Positions 46,130 through 57,359 of a DNA stretch of 64,000 nt are shown here, one piece after another. Under the pieces are notes generated by a model. That model was not told the origin of the DNA. It worked only from the letters and a program-made list of their open reading frames with translations, and did not search any database. The DNA is from Lepisosteus oculatus. Its lineage: Eukaryota > Chordata > Actinopteri > Semionotiformes > Lepisosteidae. Within the stretch, counting starts at the first letter, position 1. The number at the start of each line of letters is the position of its first letter. The DNA is taken from NCBI RefSeq assembly GCF_040954835.1, contig NW_027167693.1, positions 134,001-198,000 of the forward strand. Reading direction: 5' to 3'. A program made the translations under genes and the position numbers.

Positions 46130-46495
46130 CCTGATGCCTAGAAATTAGCATGCACAGTAGCCCAGCGTTTAGCATTGCTAGCTCACAGTGCTGAGGCCCT
46201 GGGTACACTTCTGGACCTGGGGTGCTATCTGTATGGAGCTTGTATGTTCTCCCCATGTTTGCATGAGTTTGCTTTGGGTGCTCCGGCTTCCTCCCACAGT
46301 TCAAAGAACTACTGGTAGGTTAATTGGCTTCTGGGATAATTGGTGAGTGTCTGTGTCTTCCCTGCATTGGACTACCATCCAGTCCCAGGTATCTCCTGCT
46401 TATTACTTTCTGAGGCTCTGGCTCCCCCGTGCCCCGCGACCCCCTGACCCCCTGACCCTGAATTGGATGAAGCGGTTAGAAAATGGGTGGTTTCT
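46130..46495 (+). mobile_element. Fish-type dispersed repeat, longer copy (also about 54190-54555 and 62260-62625)
   Basis: This contains the same family in the other orientation: agctcacagtgctgaggccc, ctgtatggagcttgtatgtt, ctccggcttcctcccacagt, and an ending with gaccctgaattggatgaagc then ggttagaaaatgggtgg. It spans about 365 bp and is non-coding. Confidence 0.75.
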
Positions 46496-46519
46496 GTTAT
46501 GCTCTGGTCATGCTCTGCC

Positions 46520-46880
46520 ATAGCAACAACTTGTAAAAAATGCAGATGCTAGGATTTAACTCAAAGAAGGAGCTCAGATCACTGTGTTGGCATCACTGTA
46601 CAGGTGTCCGGTGTGTTTTAGAACATGTGCTAAAATCTTATTTACTAACTTCTAGACTTTTTACCCCCCATATCAGTCTGCAGGTGCACAGTGGTCTGTG
46701 GACACCCTCCTTGCTCTGTCGTAAAAGAGGAAATAAAAAGCAACTGGTTTTGACTTTAATGCACTGAGACTGTGGAACTCACAGAACTCTCTTGTCAGAA
46801 AGGCAGCTTCTAACAGCTTTTAAGTGAAGACTAAGAACACTTTTCTATTTTATTAAAATAGATGATATATGTTTTGTTTA
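46520..46880 (+). mobile_element. Degraded L2/CR1-like LINE 3' fragment
   Basis: The pattern of broken frames (CWHH, then VLKSYLLTSRLFTP, then LWNSQNSL-like in another frame) followed by an A/T-rich tail suggests the eroded C-terminal end of a LINE reverse transcriptase. Repeated at about 54,580 and 62,650. Weakly supported. Confidence 0.4.
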
Positions 46881-48317
46881 AATATATGTTATAAATGTTA
46901 AAACGACAGCTCGTATAAGCTTGTATTTTTACCTTTCGATCATTTTTAGAATTGCTTTGAGTTGCTTTTACCATGATAAACAGTACAAAATATGAGGTGT
47001 TGAACTTGTCTAAAGTTTTAAAGCGCTTTATGACGTAAAGTGTGATGACAGTCCTTGGCGGTCTATGTAACAATTCTTCTTGAAGTAGGTCATCGGGCCA
47101 ACAGTATACAAACATTACAGCTCAAGTGCTTTTGTATCTGAACGCTTTTAGGTAAGTTATTTAGCAGCTGCGGTATTAATAATGATTTTAATGGCAAATT
47201 CAATTGCAGGTAAAATAAAAATGGCGGATAACTTTCTTTCTAGCTTCGTGAAGCGGTCGCGCTATATTATACATATATACCATAATAAGAAACATAATAT
47301 GTACAGTAGAATTTTTCACTTTAAGCTGGCATTATCCAGAACCGGGTCAGGGAACGGACCCGGACCGTGCAGTGTGGTCCGTCGGCCTTCTAAAGATGTT
47401 TAGGAGATCGAGGCGCCCTTGGATTTGATTAGAAACTTGCATAATTTCTTAACTTGACCCCATTATCTTAAAAAAAACGGCCAGGCCAAGACCAAAGCAT
47501 GAAGGCTGCGAGGATCGGGGGACTCTCATTTTTGGTCACAGCGTACAGTAGTAGATCAGTAACCTCTGTTTATCGTGATAACCTTTAATTATTTTCCAGT
47601 ACTTTTTTAAATGATAAAACACATTGTCTCGCCAGTTTTGCTAAAGATACGGTTTTAGTGTTTACGCATAAATTTGTAAGCCGTAGGTTTAAATCTCGTG
47701 GTCTTATTTTCTGCATTTTCATCGTAAGGGAAGGCGGTCGTTTGCGATTTACGCGCTGAATATTGTAAGCAGAGGAGCCTTAAGGCACAGCCTCGCCTTA
47801 ACACCATCGTTTGCATTGTCATTGTCATCCAGAAAAGCAGTCGTAAGAAAATGAATCTGTGGCGGCTCCGAACATTAAAAAAACTATATCTAGACTGCAA
47901 ATACATCCCAATCTTACTATCAACACGTTTTAAGAGCCCTCTCCTTTCCACCGGTATACAAGCTAAGAGAGAAATATTGGAAATCCCATCTGAAGTAGCC
48001 CTCGTCTCACCTTCGGAGCTGTGAGCGATGGGGATCATAATTAAAAGGGGTACAGTTACTTTGAAAATGTGTATGTGATACTTAAATTTAAATAAAATAA
48101 AAAGATAAATTATATAACACAGACTGCTATCTATGTCCATGTGTTTAAGACGTATGAATCGGTTTTAAAACAGGCACACCCCTTTACTTCCCACAAATCC
48201 AACTGGAGTCTCAGTCCGTCGTCGCGATGAATTAGGAGCTCAGATGTAGGCTAAGTGATTGCAATTTACTTATTTAAAAGAACCACTTCAAATCAAAAGG
48301 GAGACATTTTGTAATGG

Positions 48318-48362
48318 TAGTTATCGTATTATAGTATACGATAACTGTATACGTAGTATACG
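48318..48362. other. AT-rich hairpin (also about 56390-56434)
   Basis: The segment gttatcgta...tacgataac forms a near-perfect inverted repeat around a loop of about 8 bases. It is followed by a second palindromic stretch (gtatacgtagtatac). It lies about 300 bp upstream of the putative ZC2HC1C promoter in copies A/B and B/C. Confidence 0.5.
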
Positions 48363-48619
48363 TAATTGTAGATATACAGTACATAAAGGGTATGAATAGG
48401 TGTGAGCTTTTACTGTATATTTAATATTTTATCTGACCCACTTGTAGAAACCGCCTACTCAGATTTATTTAAGTGGTCTGCCACCATAAAGACAGAAAAA
48501 TATAATGACACCCTGTTACATTAACTGTAAAATAAACGCCGTAACTGCGGCCATATGAAAATTTGGATAAAGATTATACAAACATCCTAAGGAGCTCTAT
48601 GACATATGAGCGTCGTAAT

Positions 48620-48767
48620 AATGGTTGGTGACCTGACGTAACAGTGCTCCCTGAATTACGTGATCTGTATATACCCAAATACAGATATATCACATAGGGA
48701 GATGCAGTCAAACATTGCATTGCTATCGTCGTGGTGAACTATTTCTCCGCTGTTTAAAACTTGTTTG
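48620..48767 (+). promoter_or_regulatory. Putative promoter and 5' UTR exon of ZC2HC1C copy B
   Basis: A CRE-like tgacgtaac lies at 48634-48642 and a TATA-like tgtatatacc at about 48,666-48,675. A strong donor (g|gtaagtgtc) follows after 48767. A non-coding first exon of about 70 bp (about 48,697-48,767) is inferred, spliced to the acceptor before the coding exon at about 49,250. The TATA-like site lies in a near-palindrome (gtgatctgta...tacagatatatcac). Confidence 0.45.
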
Positions 48768-49287
48768 GTAAGTGTCATCAAATATGCTTGTCAATTTGTA
48801 GCGAAATCGATATACTGTATCATAATCCTTCAGCTATCTATAATGTAGTGAAACGGCTAATTAATATTGATAAATTCCCTTATTCACAGTGACTTTTGCT
48901 CAAACCCCTGTTGCATAATGGGTTAATTTTATATAAAAAAACATTTATATCATAGATATAATACAAGCTTTGAAATGAAATAGCACATTTCCAGGTTTCA
49001 GTTAAACATTTTTAAAAAAGCTCATGACTTTAAGCATTCAGAACATTGAGAATGTTATTTGGGAAACAAATGTTTATTATAATGTTTATGTTTAGGATCT
49101 GTCTCCTACTGAGTCAGCATGCAGCATTCAACACCATTAGGTTTAATATTAAAAAGTTGTGTATTTCCTGAATTGTTTTTTTTTATTCTTTTCTATTAGA
49201 CCATACTAGACTGTGCAGGATATCATTTATTTGCCATTTTTGCCTTTTCCAGATACCTGGGAAACAAAGCTCATATCTCATTTGCCA

Positions 49288-51404
49288 ATGGAGCCCAGTC
49301 CTAAGCCTGGTGCTCTGTCCCCCTCCCCGAAGGACACAGACTCGAATCGACCCGCGCCCTTAAGGCAACAGGATCTGATCTCCACGTACTGCCCGCCTCC
49401 CAAGATACAGCTTCTGAAGGACACCTTCGAAGAGAAACTGATGCAGGAAAAGGAGAAAAAAATGATCGCCATGTACAATCGGCGGCAGGAGGCAGCTCTA
49501 CAGAAGATGAGAAAATGTTTCCAATATGTCAAATGCGCTGCGGAGAAGAAGATGGGGAACAGCTATCGCTTCCAAGCCCAACAGGGCCCCGAGAAGAACA
49601 TTGTGGGGTATGATCGGTCTTACCCCCTGAAGCCTATGGGTAACAGGAAAGTCTCCGGCCCTGGTGAGGTTCGGGCTGTGGACCGCCCGGACGCACAGAG
49701 TGATTCCTTGTTTGCCCCCACCCCGCCTCAGGATGGTCATGAGAGGCCCTGCGAGAGGCAGGGCAGGAGGGGCTCAAGAGTACGCAAACCTAAGGACAGG
49801 ACTGTCCTCCCCATGGTGGCGACCCCTCCAGGGCAATGCCCTTCTCATGCCAATGGGAAGGAGCACTTTCAGTTGCAAGAGGAGCTACGAAAAGTGGCCG
49901 AGGCAGAGGCCGCGCTGAAGGAGGAGCATCGCCGGAGGGAGGCCAGCCTGCAGGATGAGATGCGCCGGAAGGAGGCCATGATGAAGGACGAGATTCGCCA
50001 GAAGGAGGCCATGATGCAGGCGAAGCTCTTCAGAGCTCAGGAGGAGCTGAGGATGGTTCCGAGAGAGATGGAAGACTCCAGAGAGGTGGCCGGAAGGGAA
50101 AATAGAGGCGAGGCAGAGCGAGCTTTGCCCCAGAGGACCATGGGCCAACCACCGCTCTAAGGCCGTGCCTCTTCTGACCTGCAGAATGGAGAAGCAAAAA
50201 GCCTTCACTCCAAGGAAAGCCCTTCCTATCAGAGGAGACAACCTTGATTATGGTTCTCCAATGGAAGATGGCGGATGCGCAGAATCGCACTTTCCCTCTG
50301 CGCTTTCCCATCAGGAGAGACGTCAAGTGAGCCCTTGCAGCCGTGGGCTAGAAGACGTCCCCTGTGGAAGGAGAAAGTATCTCAAGAAAGCAAGGCTCCC
50401 TGAAAGCGACGTGTCAGCGGCACAGGCCGCGCAGGGCCACTTCAGAAATAACACCACATGTCTGGATGAACAAACTCTGTCAGTGGAAAACAGATATTTG
50501 TCCCCTACAAGTCTGATGTGCCCTACCGCTGAGCAATTTCCATATGAGAATAGCCAGAGTGGAAACCCTCAGCTGGTGCCCTGTGAACTGTGTCACGGGA
50601 AGTTTGCTGTAGAGAGGCTGGAGAAACACAGCAAGATCTGCAAGAAGCTTCAGAATTCAAAGAGGAAGGTTTTTGACTCTTTCAAGCACAGGGCCAAGGG
50701 AACAGAACTGGAGACATACATCCATAAGAAGAAGGTTAAACCGCCAATCGTGGTAAGGGCTATCCTTAAACTCTTTCCAAGCTTCCCTTTTTTTCTCCTA
50801 GAGTCAGACTCAGCTTATAAATCAATGTAAACAATAAATAAGTGTTTTATGAAGTACTCTTCTGAAAAACTGCCGCAAAGGCACATTTGCCAGACAGAAT
50901 AAATGGGTCTTAGTGACTTCTGAATTCTGTTGTAAAAATCTACATATCAAGCAAATAGCACTCACAGGAAACAAAACCATAACTACGTAAATTGTACTCT
51001 CTACCCAATGACCTGAAAGGTAGCCCCAGAAAGCTACGTTATTACTGTATTGATATTTTCTTGCCTTGTGAATGGTTTGCGACCAGACTGTGTACGCAGT
51101 GCTAGTCTGGACTTTTTCTGGAAGCTGTTTTATTGGTTTCATTTCCTGTTCCCAGCTGAGAAAGAACAACTGGAGGCAGAAGCACGAGGATTTCATTCGG
51201 AGCATCAAACAGGCCAGGGAGGTGCAGCAGGTGATCACGCAAGGAGGGAAAGTTGTGAACCTGCCCCAGCCCCCCGCGAATCCAAACCCCGACTACGTGC
51301 CCTGCCCTCACTGCGGCCGGCGCTTTGCCCCCAGGCCGGCACAGAGGCACTTCCCCAAGTGTCAGCACATCAGGAGCCGCCCTCCTCCTCCTCCTCGCAG
51401 ATGA
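49288..51404 (+). CDS. ZC2HC1C: ZC2HC1C-like zinc finger C2HC domain protein, copy B
   Basis: The start is ATG 49288, just after an AG acceptor. The first frame (to TAA 50158-50160, 290 codons) holds a basic N-terminal part and a Glu/Lys/Arg-rich coiled coil at about residues 192-275, with the internal repeat DEMRRKEAMM/DEIRQKEAMM. Coding continues in the +1 frame from before 50160 to the donor after 50752, with the first finger CELC...HSKIC (CX2CX11HX3C). The last exon 51156-51404 has the second finger (PCPHCGRRF...KC) and ends RPPPPPRR-stop. The domain order matches ZC2HC1C (FAM164C), whose molecular role is poorly known. The frame change could be a 1-nt frameshift or a small intron (for example donor after 50084 to AG at about 50160). 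ATTAAA at 51535-51540 is a possible polyadenylation signal. Confidence 0.85.
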
Positions 51405-54400
51405 AAACTGATGTGAAGAAGAGCAAAAGAGTCATGATCTTGGCTCACGACTCACGTCCTGCTTTTTCTTTTTAGAAACACATGTAGCACAGTTCATCCG
51501 TATGATGATGAAAAAAAAATGTTACCTTATTTTAATTAAATGATTTTTTTTTGGTGGACTGGTGTTTGCGTAGCTGTGGTTATTTCAGTTTTTCTCTTAT
51601 CATTCATACACCTTGACCTCCTAAAAATAATTTTTCAACCTGGAACGTACAATTAGCAGGCAATAGAACAGGTCACATTGGTCTTGGAACCATCAAAAAG
51701 CAGTATTCACACATTCTCGGCATCAATTTTCCTTAAAAACAACTGAAAAAGCAAGGTAAAGAGTGATTGATTTTTTTAATGAAAGTTATTTGATTTAATT
51801 TATTTAATTTTCATAATATTTGAAATATGTTGGGATTAATGTGACTCAATATTATCTGCAGCTCTTACACTCCAGGCACCTGATAAAGTGGAACGCAGTG
51901 TCTTTGCCTTACATGGCGCTCAGCTCTTCCTCAATCCCAGCAGAAGCACCAGCAGAAGCAGCAGCCTCCGGGTCCTGCCTCATGCACAGCTTAAAATGCA
52001 ACACCAAGTAATACAACAAACAACAGGGAAAACCATTCACGATCAGACACATCCGTTGATTGCTGGCTCTCAGTAAAGGGACATTGCATCATTACATCAC
52101 AAAATAGACTACATTTCAAGGTTAAAGAATTACCATGTTCTGCGATTCAGAACGAGGCAGCAAAACTTCCTATAATCTGTTGTGGCCCTATGACATTGTA
52201 AAGGAGCAGGCTTGTGAATACATCTCGTTTAATCCAATGGAAATATAACTCTCAACTTTTTTACGTTTTTGCCAATAAATAATACTACATTGTTAACTCT
52301 GCATAAAGAACCTTGGAATGGAACGTTTTTTGCAGTGAAATGTTTGCTGCATAACCTATACCCTTTCTCTCCTACATCACATTGCATTAGTCATTACAGT
52401 GATTAGTGAGCAGGAAGGGCTGCATCACATCGCAATTTGTGTGGAACTTGAATGCGAATTTGTTACAACATGGCGTAACTTACAGTCCTTTCACAAAATT
52501 CATGATTTTGTGCTCAATTTTGAGTTTGTAAAGTTTTTCTATAATGTCAATGATTTTATTTTGTGACTGAAATTAAATAATTATGTGTCTGCAAAATTGG
52601 GACTGTAGTTCCACCTTAACCTACTAGTACTGTATGTCTTTGGACTGTGGGAAGAAACTGGAGCACCTGGAAGAAATCCACACAAATGAAGGGAGAACAT
52701 ACAATTCCATCCAGACTGCACCCCAGGAATTGAACCCAGGACCCCAGCTCTGTGAACCACAGTGCCAGCTCATTGCTATAGTCACTATAATTAATGTCAA
52801 AACTCATTTGCAAATGAGCAGCCTGGGATCCAAAAGGATCAAGACAAGGATCCAAACAAAGCACTATCCCAAAGCTTGGCTTTGTACCGTATATAATACA
52901 GGGCTTGATGCAGAAGGCAGATAATCAAAGTCCATGCAATAATTGCTAAGGGAAAGTGACTTTGTGTTCTTGGAGGGAAGTCACTCAACACGGAGCTGTG
53001 TTAGTGATATGATTGTTCTGATGTACGGCTGATGTCCAAACACTGAAAACATGATTGTGTATGCAATCGCACTCCTGAGCTCCATTGGGTATGGTTAAAA
53101 TAACTTTTTATAGTTCATCACATTCAAAGTGTGTGTACTTGATGAAAGTGTAACACGCATTTGGAGGAGTTATTCAGGATTTTCTTTCATTCAACTATTT
53201 CAAGACCCATTATTTTCAGATGTTGTAGTATACGTGAATAATGAAAGGCCTTCATATTACACAATGAAGGAATGACTTCGCAGGTGTGAAGAATAAAAGA
53301 TTTATTCAGCTCACTTTGGGGAGTTTCACAATGGCCCTCCTTATAGAAATGTGGGTTTGATTAAAGGAGTGAAGAAAAAGCACTGAATAATATTTGCTTC
53401 TGTAAACGTAATCATCTCAAAATATGGTTGAAGAAATTGAAGAAGGTTAAACATAATCCAAAACGTATAAGGTCAATTTAAGTACAACCAGAATTCTAGT
53501 GTTTATGCAATGCATCTGTGGGTTGATATGAAATATGGCCGTACTTAAACTAAACGAGGTTATCGAGAGCATATTCCGAATACGGCTTTGGCCAGTTGTG
53601 CTGTGAACTGCGAGGACCGTATCTTATCCTGAACTGACTGTGCGAATACCGTCCTCTGCTGGCAGAAGGAATAGATTACAACGGCACTGTATTGGCGATT
53701 AGTCCTATTGCTAGAATATTGAAACAACAAGGAGTCCGCGGAGTCAAGCAATGCTGAATAAACAAGTACCTGAAATTCAATAGGATTTTGTGTATTGATT
53801 ACAAATAGGTGTGAAATTCTCATGTACAGTGGTATTCATGGATTCCTTACACAAGCAGCAGTTGTTATGATGCTTTCGTAATCTGAATATAAATCTGTTA
53901 TCTACTTAAAACTGTAATTATTGAATAGATTAATGTCTTTGAAATGCTTCATTAACTGGGCAGTTTCCATGTTTGGAAATGTTTTTATTTTGATTGCTGA
54001 TTGCTAGATACTGTATGTTTAATAGGCATGCTGTTAATATTTTCTACAAGAGCCAAATAAGACAGTTATGCTGTAGTAAGTTCTATATAAGTTATATAAC
54101 ATAAGTTATATTTTGTTCTGAGGTCAATTTGAATCTCATACTAAATAACTGGTGTCCTTTTATCTGAGAAACACTACCTGATTGATCACCTGATGCCTAG
54201 AAATTAGCATGCACAGTAGCCCAGCGTTTAGCATTGCTAGCTCACAGTGCTGAGGCCCTGGGTACACTTCTGGACCTGGGGTGCTATCTGTATGGAGCTT
54301 GTATGTTCTCCCCATGTTTGCATGAGTTTGCTTTGGGTGCTCCGGCTTCCTCCCACAGTTCAAAGAACTACTGGTAGGTTAATTGGCTTCTGGGATAATT

Positions 54401-56690
54401 GGTGAGTGTCTGTGTCTTCCCTGCATTGGACTACCATCCAGTCCCAGGTATCTCCTGCTTATTACTTTCTGAGGCTCTGGCTCCCCCGTGCCCCGCGACC
54501 CCCTGACCCCCTGACCCTGAATTGGATGAAGCGGTTAGAAAATGGGTGGTTTCTGTTATGCTCTGGTCATGCTCTGCCATAGCAACAACTTGTAAAAAAT
54601 GCAGATGCTAGGATTTAACTCAAAGAAGGAGCTCAGATCACTGTGTTGGCATCACTGTACAGGCGTCCGGTTTGTTTTAGAACATGTGCTAAAATCTTAT
54701 TTACTAACTTCTAGACTTTTTACCCCCCATATCAGCCTGCAGGTGCACAGTGGTCTGTGGACACCCTCCTTGCTCTGTCGTAAAAGAGGAAATAAAAAGC
54801 AACTGGTTTTGACTTTAATGCACTGAGACTGTGGAACTCACAGAACTCTCTTGTCAGAAAGGCAGCTTCTAACAGCTTTTAAGTGAAGACTAAGAACACT
54901 TTTCTATTTTATTAAAATAGATGATATATGTTTTGTTTAAATATATGTTATAAATGTTAAAACGACAGCTCGTATAAGCTTGTATTTTTACCTTTCGATC
55001 ATTTTTATAATGAGTTATAAAATGAGTTATATTTTGAGTTGCTTTTACCATGATAAACAGTACAAAATATGAGGTGTTGAACTTGTCTAAAGTTTTAAAG
55101 CGCTTTATGACGTAAAGTGTGATGACAGTCCTTGGCGGTCTATGTAACAATTCTTCTTGAAGTAGGTCATCGGGCCAACAGTATACAAACATTACAGCTC
55201 AAGTGCTTTTGTATCTGAACGCTTTTAGGTAAGTTATTTAGCAGCTGCGGTATTAATAATGATTTTAATGGCAAATTCAATTGCAGGTAAAATAAAAATG
55301 GCGGATAACTTTCATTCTAGCTTCGTGAAGTGGTCGCGCTATATTATACATATATACCATAATAAGAAACATAATATGTACAGTAGAATTTTTCACTTTA
55401 AGCTGGCATTATCCAGAACCGGGTCAGGGCCCGGACCCGGACCGTGCAGTGTGGTCCGCCGGCCTTCTAAAGATGTTTAGGAGATCGAGGCGCCCTTGGA
55501 TTTGATTAGAAACTTGCATAATTTCTTAACTTGACCCCATTATCTTAAAAAAAACGGCCAGGCCAAGACCAAAGCATGAAGGCTGCGAGGATCGGGGGAC
55601 TCTCATTTTTGGTCACAGCGTACAGTAGTAGATCAGTAACCTCTGTTTATCGTGATAACCTTTAATTATTTTCCAGTACTTTTTTAAATGATAAAACACA
55701 TTGTCTCGCCAGTTTTGCTAAAGATACGGTTTTAGTGTTTACGCATAAATTTGTAAGCCGTAGGTTTAAATCTCGTGGTCTTATTTTCTGCATTTTCATC
55801 GTAAGGGAAGGCGCTCGTTTGCGATTTACGCGCTGAATATTGTAAGCAGAGGAGCCTTAAGGCACAGCCTCGCCTTAACACCATCGTTTGCATTGTCATT
55901 GTCATCCAGAAAAGCAGTCGTAAGAAAATGAATCTGTGGCGGCTCCGAACATTAAAAAAACTATATCTAGACTTCAAATACATCCCAATCTTACTATCAA
56001 CACGTTTTAAGACCCCTCTCCTTTCCACCGGTATACAAGCTAAGAGAGAAATATTGGAAATCCCATCTGAAGTAGCCCTCGTCTCACCTTCGGAGCTGTG
56101 AGCGATGGGGATCATAATTAAAAGGGGTCCAGTTACTTTGAAAATGTGTATGTGATACTTAAATTTAAATAAAATAAAAAGATAAATTATATAACACAGA
56201 CTGCTATCTATGTCCATGTGTTTAAGACGTATGAATCGGTTTTAAAACAGGCACACCCCTTCTCACAAATCCGACTGGAGTCTCAGTCCGTCGTCGCGAT
56301 GAATTAGGAGCTCAGATGTAGGCTAAGTGATTGCAATTTACTTATTTAAAAGAACCACTTCAAATCAAAAGGGAGACATTTTGTAATGGTAGTTATCGTA
56401 TTATAGTATACGATAACTGTATACGTAGTATACGTAATTGTAGATATACAGTACATAAAGGGTATGAATAGGTGTGAGCTTTTACTGTATATTTAATATT
56501 TTATCTGACCCACTTGTAGAAACCGCCTACTCAGATTTATTTAAGTGGTCTGCCACCATAAAGACAGAAAAATATAATGACACCCTGTAACATTAACTGT
56601 AAAATAAACGCCGTAACTGCGGCCATATGAAAATTTGGATAAAGATTATACAAACATCCTAAGGAGCTCTATGACATATGAGCGTCGTAA
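51405..56690. other. Spacer of amplicon B
   Basis: Equivalent to 43205-48600, with the same dispersed repeats and LINE fragment. It lacks about 115 bp near 52,085 relative to copy A and has an extra 18 bp or so near 55,010-55,035 (ataatgagttataaaatgag). Fields near 51,820-52,076 and elsewhere are open by chance. No gene was recognised. Confidence 0.6.
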
Positions 56691-56691
56691 T

Positions 56692-56839
56692 AATGGTTGG
56701 TGACCTGACGTAACAGTGCTCCCTGAATTACGTGATCTGTATATACCCAAATACAGATATATCACATAGGGAGATGCAGTCAAACATTGCATTGCTATCG
56801 TCGTGGTGAACTATTTCTCCGCTGTTTAAAACTTGTTTG
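56692..56839 (+). promoter_or_regulatory. Putative promoter and 5' UTR exon of ZC2HC1C copy C
   Basis: Same elements as in copy B: a CRE-like tgacgtaac near 56,706, a TATA-like tgtatatacc near 56,738, and a donor after 56839. Inferred from position only. Confidence 0.45.
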
Positions 56840-57359
56840 GTAAGTGTCATCAAATATGCTTGTCAATTTGTAGCGAAATCGATATACTGTCTCATAATCC
56901 TTCAGCTATCTATAATGTAGTGAAACGGCTAATTAATATTGATAAATTCCCTTATTCACAGTGACTTTTGCTCAAACCCCTGTTGCATAATGGGTTAATT
57001 TTATATAAAAAAACATTTATATCATAGATATAATACAAGCTTTGAAATGAAATAGCACATTTCCAGGTTTCAGTTAAACATTTTTAAAAAAGCTCATGAC
57101 TTTAAGCATTCTGAACATTGAGAATGTTATTTGGGAAACAAATGTTTATTATAATGTTTATGTTTAGGATCTGTCTCCTACTGAGTCAGCATGCAGCATT
57201 CAACACCATTAGGTTTAATATTAAAAAGTTGTGTATTTCCTGAATTGTTTTTTTTTATTCTTTTCTATTAGACCATACTAGACTGTGCAGGATATCATTT
57301 ATTTGCCATTTTTGCCTTTTCCAGATACCTGGGAAACAAAGCTCATATCTCATTTGCCA

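Larger units (their letters stand above)
43205..48600. other. Spacer of amplicon A
   Basis: About 5.4 kb without a convincing gene. It holds fish-type dispersed repeats and a degraded LINE tail (listed below). A 57-codon frame at 47851-48024 (+) begins MNLWRLRTLKKLYLDC, has a mitochondrial-leader-like composition and is kept in copy B with two changes, but has no other support. On the minus strand an exon-like piece (48011-48038, MIPIAHSSE then gtgaga) is also kept. Both are unproven. Confidence 0.5.

Noticed and set aside
47655-48140. 161-codon minus-strand frame kept in the next unit
   Set aside because: Composition is not protein-like over most of its length. Conservation is explained by recent duplication of the whole unit.
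49885-50326. Minus-strand frames of about 100-118 codons over ZC2HC1C
   Set aside because: Antisense shadows of the GC-richer coding exon.
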